Source: Bacillota bacterium
GTDB taxonomy: Bacteria; Bacillota; Clostridia; Oscillospirales; Oscillospiraceae
NCBI GenBank assembly: GCA_030529825.1
Contig: JAUMWD010000001.1
Span: 38,935-102,934, forward strand
DNA: 64,000 nucleotides
Reading direction: 5' to 3'
The position numbers were made by a program, and so were the translations under genes. The notes beneath the pieces are model-generated. The model was given only the letters and a program-made list of their open reading frames with translations, ran no database searches and was not told the DNA's origin. Within the stretch, counting starts at the first letter, position 1, and the number at the start of each line of letters is the position of its first letter. Positions 53,806-60,572 of this stretch are shown one piece after another.

Positions 53806-54572
53806 TATTGCTGATAGTTCCTTAAGAATTGTTTTGTGCGTTCCGCCTTGGGATTGCCGAGAACCTCCTCGGGCTTGCCCTGCTCCACAATGACACCGCC
53901 GTCCATGAAAATGACGCGGTCGGAAACGGCCCGGGCAAAGGCCATCTCATGAGTGACGATTACCATGGTCATATGCTCCTCGGCAAGCTGCTTTATAACC
54001 TTCAGAACCTCACCCGTAAGCTCGGGGTCAAGGGCGGAGGTGGGCTCGTCAAAAAACAGAATCGTGGGGTCCATGGCAAGTGCGCGGGCAATTGCAACGC
54101 GCTGCTGCTGACCGCCGGAGAGCTGGCAGGGATAGGCGTCAGCCTTGTCGGCAAGTCCCATCTTTTCCAGAAGCTCCATACCGCGCTTGCCGGCCTCATC
54201 CTTGCTGCGCCCCAGAACCTGAATCTGGGCATCGGTGAGGTTTTTCAATACGGAATAGTGGGGGAAGAGATTGAAATTCTGGAACACAAGACCGAACTCA
54301 CTGCGTGCTTTTTTCAGCACCGCCTTGTCTGCATATACCGAGTGACCGTTATCGTCATTCTTTGCAACATATTCGTCGAGATAGATAAGCTCACCGCTGT
54401 CCATGGTCTCTAAAAGCGTTGCGCAGCGGAGCAGGGTGGATTTACCGCTGCCCGAGGGGCCGATGATGGATACAACCTCGCCCTCACTTACGGTAATGCT
54501 TATGTCCTTGAGAACATGCAGAGTGCCGTTATTAAAGCTCTTCTGCACGTGATTCATTTCAAACAGTTTCAT
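53805..54572 (-). CDS. Polar amino-acid ABC transporter ATP-binding protein
   Basis: 255 residues. Walker A is [13 protein letters not shown], the signature is [15 protein letters not shown], Walker B and the D-loop are [14 protein letters not shown], and the H-loop is [10 protein letters not shown]. It is of the GlnQ/HisP type and energises uptake with the permease encoded just upstream (12 bases). A small insertion around residues 70-85 ([20 protein letters not shown]) is longer than in E. coli GlnQ. It is co-transcribed with the binding lipoprotein and the racemase. Confidence 0.95.
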   Translation of the reverse strand: MKLFEMNHVQKSFNNGTLHVLKDISITVSEGEVVSIIGPSGSGKSTLLRCATLLETMDSGELIYLDEYVAKNDDNGHSVYADKAVLKKARSEFGLVFQNFNLFPHYSVLKNLTDAQIQVLGRSKDEAGKRGMELLEKMGLADKADAYPCQLSGGQQQRVAIARALAMDPTILFFDEPTSALDPELTGEVLKVIKQLAEEHMTMVIVTHEMAFARAVSDRVIFMDGGVIVEQGKPEEVLGNPKAERTKQFLRNYQQ

Positions 54573-54584
54573 ATCGGCACCTCC

Positions 54585-55232
54585 TTATTTGTAATAATCC
54601 AGCCGATGCTCGACCTTGCCCATGACAAAGTCCACAAGCGCGTTGAAAACGTAGTAGAATACACCGGCAACAAGGAATGGCATAAAGCTTGTCTGGGAGT
54701 TGGCTATCTGTTTGCCGATGGTGAACATTTCCTGATAGGAAACGGTGAAGGCCAGAGAAGTGTCCTTGACCAGGGTTACGACCTCGTTGGTGATGCTGGG
54801 CATAATGCGCTTAATCACCTGGGGCAGGATTATGCGGAAAAAGGTCTGAAGCTTGGAGTAGCCCAGAACCTCCGCTGCTTCGTACTGGCCCACGGGCATG
54901 GACTCAATGCCACCGCGGTAGATTTCCGCGAAGTATGCCGCATAGTTTATGCCGAAGGCGATAATTACGGGGATAAGCTTGTTTTTGGAAATGGAGAAAT
55001 CAAACAGATAGTAGGGGCCGTAGGTAACTGCAATAAGCTGCAGCATAAGGGGAGTTCCGCGCAAAACGGAAATAATAAAGCGTGTTATATTGGAAATTAT
55101 TTTGCTTTTGCTCATTCTCAGCAGGGAGAAAACCATGCCGAGAGGCAATGAAAGTATCAGAGTCAGGAAGAAAATAAGGCAGGTATTGCCGAAGCCCTCA
55201 CCCATTTTCGTAATCATTGTCGATAAAGTCAT
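54585..55232 (-). CDS. Polar amino-acid ABC transporter permease
   Basis: 215 residues with about five membrane helices. The EAA loop that contacts the ATPase is EAAEVLGYSKLQTFFRIILPQV, given here as the typical HisM/GlnP-type motif near residue 137. The start region GFGNTCLIFFLTLILSLPLG is also family-like. It is the only permease gene, so it presumably acts as a homodimer. It follows the binding-protein gene after a stable hairpin at 55262. Confidence 0.94.
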   Translation of the reverse strand: MTLSTMITKMGEGFGNTCLIFFLTLILSLPLGMVFSLLRMSKSKIISNITRFIISVLRGTPLMLQLIAVTYGPYYLFDFSISKNKLIPVIIAFGINYAAYFAEIYRGGIESMPVGQYEAAEVLGYSKLQTFFRIILPQVIKRIMPSITNEVVTLVKDTSLAFTVSYQEMFTIGKQIANSQTSFMPFLVAGVFYYVFNALVDFVMGKVEHRLDYYK

Positions 55233-55261
55233 AAATTATCCTCGGTAATTAAGCGCACAAT

Positions 55262-55287
55262 CCCGGAAGTGCTTTTGCACTTCCGGG
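55262..55287 (-). terminator. Intercistronic hairpin between the binding-protein and permease genes
   Basis: An 11-bp perfect stem, CCCGGAAGTGC with its complement around four bases, and no T run in the direction of transcription. It probably protects the upstream mRNA or attenuates read-through, giving more binding protein than permease. Confidence 0.65.
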
Positions 55288-55320
55288 GTGTGAACTTAAG
55301 TATGTCTGTTAGTTCTAAAA

Positions 55321-56124
55321 TTACTTTGCAAGTAAAATGAGGTTGTCGGGGTTGATGTCGGGGTAGTTTGCAGCAATCTTTGCATAGGTGCCGTTAGCAA
55401 CCAGCTGTGCAACTGCGTCTTCCATCTGTGCGCAGAGCTCTGCATCGCCGGAACGGAATGCAATGCCGTACTGCTCGGTGCCGAGAAGCTCATCAAGAAC
55501 TACGAAGCCTTCGTTTTCTGCTGCGTATGCATCGGCAACGGGCTTGTCGACGATAACTGCATCAACGCTGCCGCCGCCCAGCTCAGTGAAGCACTTGAGG
55601 AAGCTGTCGCAGGTTACAAGATCCTTGAAGGTCTTTGCAAGCTTTGCCTGATCGCCGTCTTCTGCCAGCATGGCTTCACCGGAGGTACCCAGCTGAACTG
55701 CAACGGTCTTACCCTTAAGGTCGGCGGAGGACTTGATGTCGGAGTCTTCCTTGACGATGATTACCTGAGAGTTGTCAAAGTAGGGAGCAGAGAGAACATA
55801 GCCGGCGTCCTTCATGGAGTCCAGAATGGTCATGCCGGACCATACACAGTCGCATTCGCCTGCATCCAGCTGGATGAGCTTGTTGTCCCAGTTGACTCCG
55901 AATACTTCGAAGTTCCAACCGAGAAGGTCGCAGGCTGCCTTGCATACTTCAACGTCGAAGCCGGTGTATTCACCGTCATCGCCCATGTAGCTGAAGGGGC
56001 GATACTCGGGGTCAATACCCATAATAAAGGTCTTGGTGCTTTCATCTTCGCCGCTGTTGCCGCCGCAGGCGCACAGTGCAAATACCATCATGATGGCGAG
56101 CAGTAATGCAGTAATACGTTTCAT
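55321..56124 (-). CDS. Polar amino-acid ABC transporter substrate-binding lipoprotein
   Basis: 267 residues from MKRITALL at 56124, six bases after GGAGGAAC; upstream in-frame codons are not supported. The signal peptide ends with lipobox ALCAC. The domain order is the normal one: first lobe GIDPEYRPFSYMGDDGEYTGF and GECDCVWSGMTI, second lobe LKGKTVAVQLGTSGE and GSVDAVIVDKPVA, and the closing GTEQYGIAFRSGDAEL segment. It serves as the in-window reference for the permuted paralogue at 52143. A promoter lies at 56166-56194. Confidence 0.95.
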   Translation of the reverse strand: MKRITALLLAIMMVFALCACGGNSGEDESTKTFIMGIDPEYRPFSYMGDDGEYTGFDVEVCKAACDLLGWNFEVFGVNWDNKLIQLDAGECDCVWSGMTILDSMKDAGYVLSAPYFDNSQVIIVKEDSDIKSSADLKGKTVAVQLGTSGEAMLAEDGDQAKLAKTFKDLVTCDSFLKCFTELGGGSVDAVIVDKPVADAYAAENEGFVVLDELLGTEQYGIAFRSGDAELCAQMEDAVAQLVANGTYAKIAANYPDINPDNLILLAK

Positions 56125-56165
56125 TTTTTGTTCCTCCAAAAAGTTTAATTTTTTATCACGCTGCC

Positions 56166-56194
56166 ATAATAGCACATTAGCGAGCTAAAGTAAA
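56166..56194 (-). promoter_or_regulatory. Promoter of the amino-acid ABC operon
   Basis: On the minus strand: TTTACT, 17-base spacer, TATTAT. Confidence 0.7.
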
Positions 56195-56253
56195 GAGGGA
56201 AATCAATATTTTGTTGTGCAATTTATGCACAGCAAAATCGCCGTGGGGACTTT

Positions 56254-56305
56254 AATTCCTACTAAAACTGTGGTATATTTAATTCACAGAAAATAAATAG
56301 GAATT
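56254..56305 (+). promoter_or_regulatory. Promoter/operator region of the Rrf2 gene
   Basis: A -10 TATATT lies at 56274-56279 with only a weak -35. CCTAC-N7-GTGGT at 56258-56274 overlaps it and resembles the site at 56780. A 9-bp inverted repeat, TAATTCCTA (56253-56261) and TAGGAATTA (56298-56306), brackets the promoter. Both suggest autoregulation. Confidence 0.5.
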
Positions 56306-56318
56306 AGGAGGTGCGCTC

Positions 56319-56738
56319 TTGAATGTAACAAGTAAAGGCCGCTATGCTCTGCGCTTTATGCTTGACCTTGCCCAGCATCGTGATGAGGGATATATCTCTC
56401 TTAAGACAATTTCGGAGAGACTTACGCTTTCCATGAAATATCTTGAGATGATAGTGGGTAACCTGAAAAAGGCGGAGCTTGTGGATTCCACCCGAGGCAA
56501 AGAGGGCGGATATAGGCTGAATAAGGAGCCCGGGGAGTATTCCGTGGGCGAAATTCTCCGCTGCATTGAGGACAACCTTGCTCCCGTTGCCTGCATCAAG
56601 GAGGGCGAGATCCAGTGTGAACGCTCCGGTGCCTGCATGACCATTCCCATGTGGAAGGAGCTGGACGACATTACAAATGCCTATTTAGATACCGTGAGTC
56701 TTGAGGATTTAATTACAGGCGCGAAATGGAAAAAATAG
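56319..56738 (+). CDS. Rrf2-family regulator, IscR-like with cysteine cluster
   Basis: 139 residues starting with TTG six bases after AGGAGG. The winged-helix start MNVTSKGRYALRFMLDLA and the STRGKEGGYRL wing are Rrf2 hallmarks. Cysteines 92, 100 and 106 (C-x7-C-x5-C) resemble the IscR Fe-S ligand set (C-x5-C-x5-C), so it may sense iron-sulfur or cysteine status; CymR-type members lack this set. It lies just upstream of iscS and iscU, which are its likely targets along with itself. Confidence 0.9.
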   Translation: MNVTSKGRYALRFMLDLAQHRDEGYISLKTISERLTLSMKYLEMIVGNLKKAELVDSTRGKEGGYRLNKEPGEYSVGEILRCIEDNLAPVACIKEGEIQCERSGACMTIPMWKELDDITNAYLDTVSLEDLITGAKWKK

Positions 56739-56748
56739 CTGAATGCTG

Positions 56749-56777
56749 TTGACTATTGTATTGTAAAGTGCTACAAT
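56749..56777 (+). promoter_or_regulatory. iscS-iscU promoter
   Basis: TTGACT, 17-base spacer, TACAAT, in the gap between the regulator and iscS. Confidence 0.85.
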
Positions 56778-56779
56778 CC

Positions 56780-56796
56780 CCTATGAATTTGATAGG
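56780..56796 (+). promoter_or_regulatory. Probable Rrf2 operator downstream of the iscS promoter
   Basis: CCTAT-N7-ATAGG, a perfect 5-bp inverted repeat right at the expected transcription start; binding here would block initiation. A related but imperfect site is at 56258-56274. Confidence 0.5.
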
Positions 56797-56830
56797 AAAT
56801 AAAAATAATATACCGAAAGGAAGAAAATAT

Positions 56831-58018
56831 ATGTTCGTATACGCAGATAATGCAGCCACCACCGCTGTCAGCAAAGTTGCAATTGACGCAATGATGCCTT
56901 ACCTCACCACCACCTACGGCAATCCCTCCAGCCTTTACTCCTTCGCACAGAACGCAAAGGAAGCTCTTGACGAGGCCCGTCAGACCGTTGCCGACATCAT
57001 CGGCGCAGAGGCAAGAGAGATTTACTTCACCTCCGGCGGCTCCGAGGCAGATAACCAGGCCATCGTTTCCATGGCAAAGCTGGGCGCCCTCAAGGGCAAG
57101 AAGCACCTCATTTCCACCAAGTTTGAGCATCATGCAGTTCTGCATACTCTCAAGGCACTTGAGAAGCAGGGCTACGAGGTAACTCTTCTTGATGTTCACG
57201 AGGACGGCGTTGTCCGCATCGAGGACCTGGAGGCAGCAATCCGCCCCGACACCGCACTTGTCACCGTGATGTTCGCCAATAATGAAATCGGCACCATGCA
57301 GCCCATTAAGGAAATCAGCGAGGTCTGCCATGCCCACGGAATTCCCTTCCACACCGACGCTGTTCAGGCTATGGGCCATGTTCCCGTAAATGTAAAGGAG
57401 ATGGGCATCGACCTGTTGAGTATGTCCGGCCATAAGTTCCACGCACCCAAGGGTGTCGGTGTTCTTTACGCAAAGCGCGGTCTGCCCCTCTTCAATATTA
57501 TTGAAGGCGGCCAGCAGGAACGCGGCAAGCGCGCAGGCACCGAGAATATCCCCGGCATCGTCGCTCTTGCGGCAGCTCTGAAGGAATCCGTTGACAACAT
57601 GGAAGCAAACGCAGCCAAGATTATCACCATGCGTGATAAGCTGTTTGCAGAGCTGAGCAAGATTCCTCACTCCAAGATTAACGGCTCTCTTGAGCATCAT
57701 GTTCCCGGCACCGTAAATATGTGCTTTGAGGGTATTGAGGGCGAAAGCCTCCTGCTCCTGCTGGACGCAAAGGGCGTATGTGCCTCTTCCGGCTCCGCCT
57801 GCACCAGCGGCTCTCTTGATCCCAGCCATGTTCTGCTTTCCATCGGCCTGCCTCATGAGGTTGCCCACGGCTCCCTGAGACTGTCCATCGGCGAGTACAA
57901 TACCATGGAAGAAATCGACCATATCATCAAGGTCGTTCCCGAGGTTGTCGCTTACCTCCGCAGCATCTCCCCCGTGTGGGAAGACCTGGAAAACGGCAAG
58001 CGCCAGCATCTTATTTAA
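56831..58018 (+). CDS. iscS: Cysteine desulfurase (IscS/NifS)
   Basis: 395 residues from ATG 56831, after AAAGGAAG; an earlier ATG at 56756 lies inside the promoter and is rejected. The PLP lysine is Lys202 in SMSGHKFHAPKG, and the catalytic cysteine is Cys324 in SSGSACTSGS, on the long mobile loop of class I desulfurases. It delivers sulfur to the scaffold encoded next. Regulator, desulfurase and scaffold form a minimal isc system without hscA, hscB or fdx. Confidence 0.96.
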   Translation: MFVYADNAATTAVSKVAIDAMMPYLTTTYGNPSSLYSFAQNAKEALDEARQTVADIIGAEAREIYFTSGGSEADNQAIVSMAKLGALKGKKHLISTKFEHHAVLHTLKALEKQGYEVTLLDVHEDGVVRIEDLEAAIRPDTALVTVMFANNEIGTMQPIKEISEVCHAHGIPFHTDAVQAMGHVPVNVKEMGIDLLSMSGHKFHAPKGVGVLYAKRGLPLFNIIEGGQQERGKRAGTENIPGIVALAAALKESVDNMEANAAKIITMRDKLFAELSKIPHSKINGSLEHHVPGTVNMCFEGIEGESLLLLLDAKGVCASSGSACTSGSLDPSHVLLSIGLPHEVAHGSLRLSIGEYNTMEEIDHIIKVVPEVVAYLRSISPVWEDLENGKRQHLI

Positions 58019-58051
58019 TTACAGACAGAATATCATTAGGAGGAAAAAATT

Positions 58052-58489
58052 ATGGCACTCTATTCCGATAAAGTTATGGATCATTTCCAGAATCCCCGCA
58101 ATGTAGGTAAGATTGAAGACGCACAGAATGTAGGCATCGGCGAAGTCGGCAACGCAAAGTGCGGCGACATCATGAAGATGTACCTGAAGGTTGAAGACGG
58201 CATCGTAACCGACTGCAAGTTCAATACCTTCGGCTGCGGCAGCGCAATCGCAACCAGCTCCATGGCAACCGAGCTCATCATGGGCAAGTCCCTTGACGAA
58301 GCAATGGAGCTCTCCAACAAGGCAGTTGTCGAAGCACTCGACGGTCTGCCCACCCACAAGATTCACTGCTCCGTTCTGGCAGAAGAGGCTGTCAAGGCCG
58401 CTGTCAAGGATTACTACGACAAGAACGGCATTGCATATGATCCCGAGAAGTTCGCACAGGTTCACGACTGCGAGCACTGCGCTGACTAA
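58052..58489 (+). CDS. iscU: Fe-S cluster scaffold IscU/NifU-like with C-terminal CxxC
   Basis: 145 residues. The scaffold ligands are Cys37 and Asp39 (AKCGD), Cys62 (FGCGSA) and Cys106 (HCSVLAEEA). The aspartate that destabilises the cluster for transfer is kept. The protein ends with DCEHCAD, two extra cysteines spaced CxxC at 140 and 143 that E. coli IscU does not have. It follows iscS by 33 bases with an AGGAGG site and ends at a terminator. Confidence 0.95.
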   Translation: MALYSDKVMDHFQNPRNVGKIEDAQNVGIGEVGNAKCGDIMKMYLKVEDGIVTDCKFNTFGCGSAIATSSMATELIMGKSLDEAMELSNKAVVEALDGLPTHKIHCSVLAEEAVKAAVKDYYDKNGIAYDPEKFAQVHDCEHCAD

Positions 58490-58501
58490 TGGCATAAAGA
58501 T

Positions 58502-58535
58502 AAAAAATCCCACCGCACTGCGGTGGGATTTTTTG
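58502..58535. terminator. Bidirectional terminator after iscU
   Basis: AAAAAATCCCACCGCA with its complement and T6, nearly loopless; convergent genes lie on both sides. Confidence 0.92.
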
Positions 58536-58545
58536 TGTTCGTTTT

Positions 58546-59343
58546 TTATATTTCAGGTACCCAACCGTCATTGTTGGGAATGTCATCGCCCGTGATGGTT
58601 CGGTAGTAGCCGGCGATGGTGAGGAAATAGAAGGGGAAGAGAAAAATGCCGACTATCATGCCGAGAACGGGGAAGTTGAAGGCGAAGCCGATGCAGCAGC
58701 CCAGATACACGAGGAGAAGCCAGCCGATAAAGCTGAGGTCAAGCACAAAACGCTCCCACTTGTGACCGTACATGAGGCGTGAGCTTTCACGAATACAGGC
58801 CATGGGACTCATTTCGGGATGGTCTATCAGCAGGAAGATTGCCTGACTGTAACGGTAGTAGGCTATGATGCCCGGAATGAAAAACAGCAGTGACCACAGG
58901 AATATGAAGACCGTCTCAAGGAGATAGAGGAGCAGAACCCGCCCGAATATGGAGAAGCCGTCAAACAGGTTCCAACAGGATGCGTCCTTGCCTCTTAAGG
59001 TGTTGAGACTGAATATTATCATACCCGCAATGATTATTACGGTGATGAGGGAAAGCACCGAGTTCAGGAAAGATGCGGTGCCGCTGACAGCAAGCCTTGA
59101 AAGCTGGCGGTCAAAGTCGTTGTAGTCAAAATTCTTAAGGAATTCGGCGTATGAGGTGGTCTGAATTTCCTCCACATCAATGTATTCCATATAGAGCTTG
59201 AAGGTATCCTCCAGAACGAGCTTGTAGGAAAGAAAACTGATAAGCAAAATTATTATTGTGAAAACGAGCCCCACCTGCATAGGCCTGGGAGCTGCGTGGG
59301 CTATGCGGTCTCTTGCCTGAGCTTTCAGCATGGAACGATTCAT
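58546..59343 (-). CDS. DUF975-family integral membrane protein
   Basis: 265 residues with about five or six membrane helices. The pattern VFIFLWSLLFFIPGIIAYYRYSQAIFLL followed by ACIRESSRLMYGHKWERFVLDLSF is characteristic of DUF975. Function unknown; members are common in Firmicutes and lactic acid bacteria. It has a CGGGAGG site and is transcribed away from the tRNA gene. Confidence 0.86.
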   Translation of the reverse strand: MNRSMLKAQARDRIAHAAPRPMQVGLVFTIIILLISFLSYKLVLEDTFKLYMEYIDVEEIQTTSYAEFLKNFDYNDFDRQLSRLAVSGTASFLNSVLSLITVIIIAGMIIFSLNTLRGKDASCWNLFDGFSIFGRVLLLYLLETVFIFLWSLLFFIPGIIAYYRYSQAIFLLIDHPEMSPMACIRESSRLMYGHKWERFVLDLSFIGWLLLVYLGCCIGFAFNFPVLGMIVGIFLFPFYFLTIAGYYRTITGDDIPNNDGWVPEI

Positions 59344-59434
59344 AAATAACCTCCCGAGAAGATGTGCTGAAATATTATAACATCATATGCGGCAAATTGA
59401 TAGATAAATTTGCAGACAATAGAAAGAAAGCATC

Positions 59435-59463
59435 TTGACAAGGAGAAAAAGAGGTGCTATTAT
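59435..59463 (+). promoter_or_regulatory. tRNA-Leu promoter
   Basis: TTGACA, 17-base spacer, TATTAT, 19 bases before the tRNA. Confidence 0.88.
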
Positions 59464-59482
59464 ATTCAAGCATTCCGAATAT

Positions 59483-59570
59483 GCGCGAGTGGTGGAATTG
59501 GCAGACTCGCTAGATTCAGGTTCTAGTGCTCACTCCGGGCGTGCGGGTTCAAGTCCCGCCTCGCGCACCA
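59483..59570 (+). tRNA. tRNA-Leu (anticodon CAG)
   Basis: An 88-base type II tRNA with encoded CCA. The acceptor GCGCGAG pairs with CTCGCGC, the anticodon stem CTAGA/TCTAG encloses loop TTCAGGT, giving CAG, the T arm is GCGGGTTCAAGTCCCGC, and a variable arm is present. Its last 19 bases are duplicated 200 bases downstream. Confidence 0.97.
59552..59570 (+). repeat. Attachment-site copy 1 (inside the tRNA 3' end)
   Basis: A 19-base sequence from the T arm to CCA, identical to 59752-59770; a typical core for a tyrosine-integrase element in a tRNA gene. Confidence 0.8.
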
Positions 59571-59574
59571 AAAC

Positions 59575-59605
59575 AAAAAGACCAACCGTCAGGTTGGTCT
59601 TTTTA
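59575..59605 (+). terminator. Terminator after tRNA-Leu
   Basis: AAAAAGACCAACC with its complement around GTCA, then T-rich sequence. Confidence 0.9.
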
Positions 59606-59751
59606 TTTTGATGAGAGGGGTGTCTCTGAATGAACCCGATAAAAAGATCTCCGAGCAAAGCGTGCTTTGCTTGGAAAAGGAAGAAGAACCGATGCAGAGC
59701 AGATAGCGTGGCTTGCCGCGCCATCGCTCAACTCATCGGTTTTTCTGACGC

Positions 59752-59770
59752 AGTCCCGCCTCGCGCACCA
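59752..59770 (+). repeat. Attachment-site copy 2 (orphan tRNA-Leu 3' end)
   Basis: An exact copy of 59552-59570 without a tRNA body in front. The 181 bases between the copies contain only small inverted repeats and no supported gene. An integrase 3' remnant lies 68 bases beyond it. Confidence 0.8.
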
Positions 59771-59774
59771 TAAT

Positions 59775-59811
59775 AAACCCTGTAACTTCAATGGTTACAG
59801 GGTTTTCTTTT
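59775..59811 (+). terminator. Second terminator, after the duplicated tRNA end
   Basis: AAACCCTGTAAC with GTTACAGGGTTT around seven bases, then T-rich. Its sequence is unlike the first terminator, so each tRNA end carries its own. Confidence 0.85.
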
Positions 59812-59837
59812 TGGATTTACCCTTATTTTTACCCTTA

Positions 59838-59963
59838 TTATGAAGAAACAGATTTGATAAATTGGTCCATACGATTCGCACTGGCGTGCTTCATACTACT
59901 TGTCGCATGCGCATAAGTTGACAGTGTAAATGCAGCAGTATGGTGCCCCAGGTTTTCCTGCAC
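59838..59963 (-). pseudogene. 3' remnant of a tyrosine recombinase (integrase)
   Basis: On the minus strand this encodes the last 41 residues of a phage/ICE-type integrase: VQENLGHHTAAFTLSTYAHAT, then a helical tail ending FIKSVSS and TAA. LGHH and the TY tyrosine are the last conserved boxes of the family. Everything N-terminal, including the catalytic arginines, is missing. Its position next to the duplicated attachment core is where such integrases normally sit. Confidence 0.85.
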
Positions 59964-60046
59964 AGGTTGTTATATCTACGCATCCCAGTATTCGTATCGA
60001 TAAACACACTCCATTCGTGTTTTGCTTTTCTTGATAGCCGAGGCAT
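59891..60046 (-). pseudogene. Truncated small mobile-element gene fused out of frame to the integrase remnant
   Basis: It starts at ATG 60046 behind a strong AAAGGAGGG site and reads MPRLSRKAKHEW, then RRYNNLCRK, which resembles the start of a small conserved protein that I recall from clostridial integrative elements. After LCRK the frame runs into the integrase remnant in the wrong frame and stops at 59891. The junction lies in TGTGCAGGAAA (59954-59964), compatible with both parent genes. Confidence 0.6.
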
Positions 60047-60524
60047 GTTTACCCTCCTTTCTAGTAATCGAACAATATTTTCCTCTCTACTTCTTAGCAA
60101 GGAAAAAATCAGACCAAATCAATGAAAAACGTTGCCCAGTTCACGGAATGTTACATTTAAGCCCAGACCCGTGCCAGTTAGCCGCACGAGTGTTTAACAG
60201 CTTCTTTAAAAGTCCTCTCATAACCCTAAAAGGAAGAAATACGCACTTTGGACGAAAAATTTTTAAAAAAGTCAAAAAAGACTCACACGAAGAAATCATG
60301 TGAGTCTCTTTTATATATTCGATTTTGATGTATCAAGCAACGTCTTTGTACGTACAAAGACTACTTGCACAACTTGCGCAAACATCGCGTTTTGTCCCCA
60401 CAAACGCAAATTAACTTTAGGGAAGACCCTAACACCCCGCACTTTGTTTAGATTTTTCCACAAACTACGCATTAGATATGAGAAAAATTCTGAGCTTTGG
60501 CTAAAATGCTTTCACAAACAGCCA
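60047..60524. other. Non-coding remainder of the element scar, with hairpins
   Basis: No supported gene. An intrinsic-terminator-like hairpin, GACTCACA with TGTGAGTC, lies at 60280-60306 within A and T tracts. The rest is AT-rich and contains a perfect palindrome at 60342-60361. The segment probably mixes element debris and the upstream flank of the metal-transport genes' 3' side. Confidence 0.5.
60342..60361. repeat. 20-bp perfect palindrome
   Basis: GTCTTTGTACGTACAAAGAC, self-complementary with no loop. Too short a T context for a terminator; it could be an operator or an element-borne recombination or replication site. Confidence 0.6.
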
Positions 60525-60557
60525 AAAAGCTCACATGGTATTTTCATGTGAGCTTTT
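60525..60557. terminator. Terminator at the end of the metal-transport genes
   Basis: AAAAGCTCACATG with CATGTGAGCTTTT around seven bases; correctly placed for the minus-strand operon. Confidence 0.85.
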
Positions 60558-60572
60558 ATCATATTAGTTTTT

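Noticed and set aside
56756..56830. Upstream ATG for iscS at 56756
   Set aside because: It falls inside the spacer of the promoter TTGACT-17-TACAAT and would add residues unlike any desulfurase; the ATG at 56831 has an AAAGGAAG site.
59530..59724. Minus-strand open frame across tRNA-Leu ending with a GLEPARPE-type peptide
   Set aside because: This peptide is the reverse reading of the tRNA-Leu sequence, a well-known spurious call; it has no ribosome site and overlaps the tRNA and its terminator.
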